From NCBI GenBank assembly GCA_016303085.1, contig JAEDMI010000113.1:1-8007 (forward strand): 8,007 nucleotides of DNA. Reading direction: 5' to 3'. This DNA comes from Acetatifactor sp. Lineage in GTDB: Bacteria; Bacillota; Clostridia; Lachnospirales; Lachnospiraceae. Of this stretch, positions 5,202-8,007 are shown piece after piece (within the stretch, counting starts at the first letter, position 1; each line of letters starts with the position of its first letter). Both the position numbers and the translations under genes were made by a program. The notes beneath the pieces were generated by a model. The model did no database searches. It worked only from the letters and a program-made list of their open reading frames with translations, and was not told where the DNA came from.

Positions 5202-7015
5202 GAAACCGGCACCTCCCTTACTGCTTCCGCACCCCGGTTCGATTTCTCATCCCGCTCTGCTTCCCCTCCTTGCCCTTCCCCCATCTGGGATCGGGCAATC
5301 TCTGCGTAAGTCTCACAGCTTTGAAGCAGTTCCTCATGTCTGCCGTATCCGATTGGCTTTCCGTCCTCCAGAACCAAAATATGATCGGCGTTTCGGATAG
5401 AACTGACACGCTGTGCCACAATGACAAGGGTTGTATCCGTAAAATGCTCCCTGATGCCCCGGCGCAGTTCCGCATCCGTACGGTAGTCCAGTGCACTGGA
5501 AGAATCATCCAATATCAATATTTCCGGCTTCGCCGCCAGCGCCCTTGCAATCAGGACGCGCTGTTTTTGGCCTCCGCTCAAGTTGGCTCCCTTGATATTC
5601 AGTGCCTCTGCTTCCTTGCCGGTCTTTTCTTCCACAAACTCACCGGCACGGGCGTAGAGAAGCGCTTCCCGAATCTGTTGTTCATCCATCTCTCTTCCTA
5701 AGGTAACATTTCCTGCGATGGTATCCTCAAAAATGGTGTCATTCTGGAACACCACCCCAAACTTTTCCTTCAATTTCTCCGGCGGATAGCTTCTCACATC
5801 TCGTCCCGCTATCCGGATCATGCCCTCATCCGCATCGTACATCCGCATCATCAGATTGACAATAGTGGACTTGCCGGAACCGATTTCTCCGATGATTCCC
5901 AGTGTCTCACCCTTTTCAATCCGAAAACTCAAATCACGGATATTTGCATCACCCTGCTTCAAATAAGAGAAGGTCACATGTTCAAATTCAATTTCCGATA
6001 CAGGCAACCGGCTTGCGTTCTCTTCTCCTCCCACTCTCTCACTGTATATCTCTTCAACAATTTCCATATTCTCCCCGCATTCCAGCACCTGCCAAATGCG
6101 GTTGCCGGAGGCAATGGCTTTGGACAGCACCGTGAACATCTTGGAGATAGACATCATGGCATTCAGGATAATGGTGAAGTAGGTGGTAAAGGCAAGAATC
6201 TTGCCCACCTCGGAGGCTCCGCCGTTCACCCGGTAAGCCCCTACCAGGATAACTCCCACAAGCCCCAGATTCAGTAAAATGTTCATGGAGGGGTTGATAA
6301 TTGCCATCACCATACCGTTTTTGCGTTCCCGTTCCACCACTTCCCTGTTCACCGAACGGAATTTCTCCGTCTCATAGTCTGTCTTTGACAAGGCTTTGAT
6401 AACGCGGATACCGGCAATATCTTCCCGCACCAGTCTGACAAAACGGTCATTTGCCTCCTGAAGTCCGCTGTACATGGGAATACTTTTTCCGGATACATAT
6501 ACCGTGATAAATCCCAACAGCGGCAGGGTTGCCAACAGGACACAGGCCATGACCGGGTCGAGGGTAAAGGTGACACAGATTCCGCCAATCAGCAGAATCG
6601 GCGCCCGGACCCCCAGCCTTTGAACTCGTCCCAATGCCTGATGCAGATTGTAGGTATCTGAGGTCATTCTGGAAATCAGGGAAGGCTTTGTAAAAGAATC
6701 TGTCTGTCCATTGGAAAGATACATGGTCTTTGAAAACAGGTCGTGGCGAATCACCTCTGTGGCGTCGCTTGCCACCTTGGATGCCATCCGGTTGGCAATC
6801 ACATTGCCTGACAGGGCAAGAAAAGAACACACAAGCATAAGCATGCCCCAAAGCAGTACCAGCCTCTTTTCTCCGGTGGGAATCACGGAGTCGATGATAT
6901 ATGCCAGAATATAGGGAATACATAAATCCATGACAGTCCCCAGAAATTTGATGACGAACCCCACTCCCATTCTGGGAAAATAAGGGCGTAGATATTTTGA
7001 AATAATCTGCTTCAA
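5198..7015 (-). CDS. ABC exporter subunit with degenerate ATPase site (first gene of heterodimer pair)
   Basis: This 605-residue half-transporter has a six-helix transmembrane domain (about residues 15-305) followed by an ATP-binding domain (about 340-580), of TM287/BmrC type. I chose the TTG at 7013-7015 because GGGGGA lies six bases before it and MKQIISKYLRPYF is the usual family start; a GTG at 7034-7036 would add seven residues but has no ribosome site. Motifs in TTG numbering: A-loop Y351, Walker A GEIGSGKST (376-384), Q-loop Q424, perfect signature LSGGQ (479-483), Walker B ILILDD (499-504) with Asp504 where the catalytic Glu normally sits, and Gln535 (VAQRVSS) in place of the switch His. 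This is the known signature of the non-hydrolysing site in heterodimeric exporters. After the usual end (ARSQMGE) there is an extra charged tail of about 25 residues rich in Glu, Arg and Gly. It overlaps the second subunit by four bases. Confidence 0.92.
   Translation of the reverse strand: MKQIISKYLRPYFPRMGVGFVIKFLGTVMDLCIPYILAYIIDSVIPTGEKRLVLLWGMLMLVCSFLALSGNVIANRMASKVASDATEVIRHDLFSKTMYLSNGQTDSFTKPSLISRMTSDTYNLHQALGRVQRLGVRAPILLIGGICVTFTLDPVMACVLLATLPLLGFITVYVSGKSIPMYSGLQEANDRFVRLVREDIAGIRVIKALSKTDYETEKFRSVNREVVERERKNGMVMAIINPSMNILLNLGLVGVILVGAYRVNGGASEVGKILAFTTYFTIILNAMMSISKMFTVLSKAIASGNRIWQVLECGENMEIVEEIYSERVGGEENASRLPVSEIEFEHVTFSYLKQGDANIRDLSFRIEKGETLGIIGEIGSGKSTIVNLMMRMYDADEGMIRIAGRDVRSYPPEKLKEKFGVVFQNDTIFEDTIAGNVTLGREMDEQQIREALLYARAGEFVEEKTGKEAEALNIKGANLSGGQKQRVLIARALAAKPEILILDDSSSALDYRTDAELRRGIREHFTDTTLVIVAQRVSSIRNADHILVLEDGKPIGYGRHEELLQSCETYAEIARSQMGEGQGGEAERDEKSNRGAEAVREVPVS
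5211..5218 (-). promoter_or_regulatory. Strong ribosome binding site for the second ABC subunit
   Basis: AGGGAGGT on the minus strand lies nine bases before the ATG at 5199-5201, inside the end of the first ABC gene. Together with the ATGA overlap it favours balanced, coupled production of the two subunits. Confidence 0.75.
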
Positions 7016-7021
7016 TTCACT

Positions 7022-7027
7022 TCCCCC
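7022..7027 (-). promoter_or_regulatory. Ribosome binding site that favours the TTG start of the first ABC subunit
   Basis: GGGGGA on the minus strand ends six bases before the TTG at 7013-7015. It falls inside the short extension that would be coded if the GTG at 7034-7036 were used, so it decides in favour of TTG. Confidence 0.5.
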
Positions 7028-7040
7028 ACTACACACAACA

Positions 7041-7074
7041 AACCGGGCAGTGCAAAATCTGCACCGGCCCGGTT
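7041..7074 (-). terminator. GC-rich hairpin between the chemotaxis gene and the ABC operon
   Basis: Arms AACCGGGC (7041-7048) and GCCCGGTT (7067-7074) form 8 bp. After a 1-by-2 internal loop, GTGCA (7050-7054) and TGCAC (7060-7064) add 5 bp around a 5-base loop. It begins eight bases after the chemotaxis stop codon, so it probably ends that transcript. The minus-strand tail is TTTGTTGTGTG (counting the last two T of the arm), an imperfect U-run, so termination may be partial and the ABC operon may be fed by read-through. No clear promoter is seen between the two genes. Confidence 0.6.
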
Positions 7075-7081
7075 ATGAAAA

Positions 7082-8007
7082 CTACACCTTAAATACTGAA
7101 ATTTCGGATTTCAGGCTGTCCATATTCTCTCCCAGGGCGTCCGCCGTGCGGTTCAGTCCTTCCACTCTTTCCATCAGCTTTTCCGCCGCATCCCTGACAG
7201 TCGTGGCGCTGTTTGCCGTCTCCTCGATACTGCCGGAAATCTGTCGGATGGCAGTCACTGTGTAAGAGCGCTCCGCGTCTGCTTTCTCCGTGCTGTGAAT
7301 AATAGCCTCCAAACCCTCAACCAGCTTCTTCATCCGCTCCTGCATCTCCAGGAATACGCTGACCACCTGTTCCACAGCCTCTGTCTGGGAAGCCACCATG
7401 GTCTCCGCCTCCTTTGCGCTGTCCACACTGTTCATGGTTCGGGCCGAAATCTGCTCCACATTCGTTCTGATTTCCCTCGCCGCGGCTGCGGAATCATCCG
7501 CCAGCTTGCGGATTTCCTCGGCAACCACCGAAAAGCCTCTTCCTGCCTCCCCGGCTCTTGCCGCCTCAATGGAAGCATTCAGGGAAAGCAGATTTGTCTG
7601 TTCGGAAATCTCGGTAATCGTTCCCACAAAGCTATTGATAATCTCGGATTCCCGGCGCAGAGAGTTGATATTCTCTCCAACCTTAGCCGTAATCTCCGTT
7701 GTCTGTTTCGCCTTTTCACCCAGAAGCCGGACGATATCCATTCCCTGTCCAATCATCTCTTCCGTCTCGTCCACCAGCTTTTCAACCTGTTCCACAACAC
7801 GGACGACTTCCTGCATCTCCTCCGAAAGAATGTCTGTTTTTGCCACACATTCCTGGACATTTGCCGTCTGTTGTGTCATTGTCTCACTAATTTCATTGAC
7901 AGCCTTTGTAATATCGGTGGAGTGGCTGCTGATTACGCCGGACACATGCTCTACCTCCCGGGCGGAGTCCTCCAGCTGAACCGTTGCTGCATTCACCTTG
8001 TCTACCA
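7082..8007 (-). CDS. Methyl-accepting chemotaxis protein, C-terminal signalling part (cut by the window edge)
   Basis: The last 307 residues are present; the coding frame runs on through the right edge, so the sensor and membrane parts lie outside. The protein is a chemoreceptor signalling domain: a long antiparallel coiled coil that docks the CheA kinase and CheW at its hairpin tip. The tip is clear: EISEQTNLLSLNASIEAARA followed by GEAGRGFSVVAEEIRKLADD, centred about 143-167 residues into the visible part. Flanking heptad-like stretches rich in Glu, Ala, Val and Thr form the two arms (for example SEEMQEVVRVVEQVEKLVDE before the tip, and ISARTMNSVDSAKEAETMV after it). Glu/Gln-Thr pairs in the arms are plausible methylation sites, though I cannot assign them. 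It ends at TAG (7082-7084), followed by the hairpin at 7041-7074. The ligand cannot be inferred, because the sensor domain is missing. Confidence 0.93.
   Translation of the reverse strand, partial: VDKVNAATVQLEDSAREVEHVSGVISSHSTDITKAVNEISETMTQQTANVQECVAKTDILSEEMQEVVRVVEQVEKLVDETEEMIGQGMDIVRLLGEKAKQTTEITAKVGENINSLRRESEIINSFVGTITEISEQTNLLSLNASIEAARAGEAGRGFSVVAEEIRKLADDSAAAAREIRTNVEQISARTMNSVDSAKEAETMVASQTEAVEQVVSVFLEMQERMKKLVEGLEAIIHSTEKADAERSYTVTAIRQISGSIEETANSATTVRDAAEKLMERVEGLNRTADALGENMDSLKSEISVFKV

Noticed and set aside
7016..7036. GTG at 7034-7036 as start of the first ABC subunit
   Set aside because: No ribosome site before it, and the ribosome site for the TTG start would fall inside the coding extension.
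7398..7979. 193-codon plus-strand frame opposite the chemotaxis gene
   Set aside because: Serine-rich antisense of an Ala/Glu-rich coiled coil, a common artefact.
1..8007. CRISPR array, tRNA or rRNA genes, transposase or phage genes, defence systems
   Set aside because: No regularly spaced repeats, RNA gene motifs or mobile-element or defence protein motifs were found on either strand by eye.

Overview
The window looks like chromosomal DNA of an anaerobic Firmicute, most likely a clostridial or Lachnospiraceae-type bacterium. This rests on family resemblance (a clostridial DUF2935 protein, a clostridial multicopper-oxidase-like N-terminus, a DUF2798-type membrane protein, a BmrCD/TM287-288-type heterodimeric ABC exporter) and on strong Shine-Dalgarno sites with ATG, GTG and TTG starts. 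No rRNA, tRNA, CRISPR array, transposase or phage gene is visible. Every supported gene lies on the minus strand, so the region is read from right to left.

Right part (about 3420-8007), intact. A methyl-accepting chemotaxis protein enters from the right edge and ends at 7082. A GC-rich hairpin (7041-7074) separates it from a two-gene ABC exporter operon (7015 to 5198, then 5201 to 3423). The two ABC genes overlap by ATGA and show the residue pattern of a heterodimer with one degenerate and one catalytic ATP site.

Middle part (about 2660-3420). An AT-rich spacer with promoter-like elements and small palindromes precedes a short four-helix membrane protein resembling DUF2798. A good sigma-A-like promoter follows this gene, then a hairpin with a T-run, and then the remnant of another ABC exporter.

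Left part (about 1-2680), eroded. The ABC remnant keeps part of a transmembrane domain joined directly, in another frame, to an ABC C-terminal tail. Next come an intact secreted polysaccharide deacetylase, a DUF2935 protein whose second repeat seems to lack its first helix, and a cysteine-rich N-terminal stub of a multicopper-oxidase-like protein that stops after about 116 codons. Three separate loci with apparent internal losses in 2.7 kb point to local decay by deletion, or to an assembly problem.

I see no convincing new multi-gene system. The items most worth checking are the deletion-scarred left part, the promoter-hairpin unit at 2661-2741, the near-repeat flanking the DUF2798-like gene, and the DUF2935/multicopper-oxidase-like pair.
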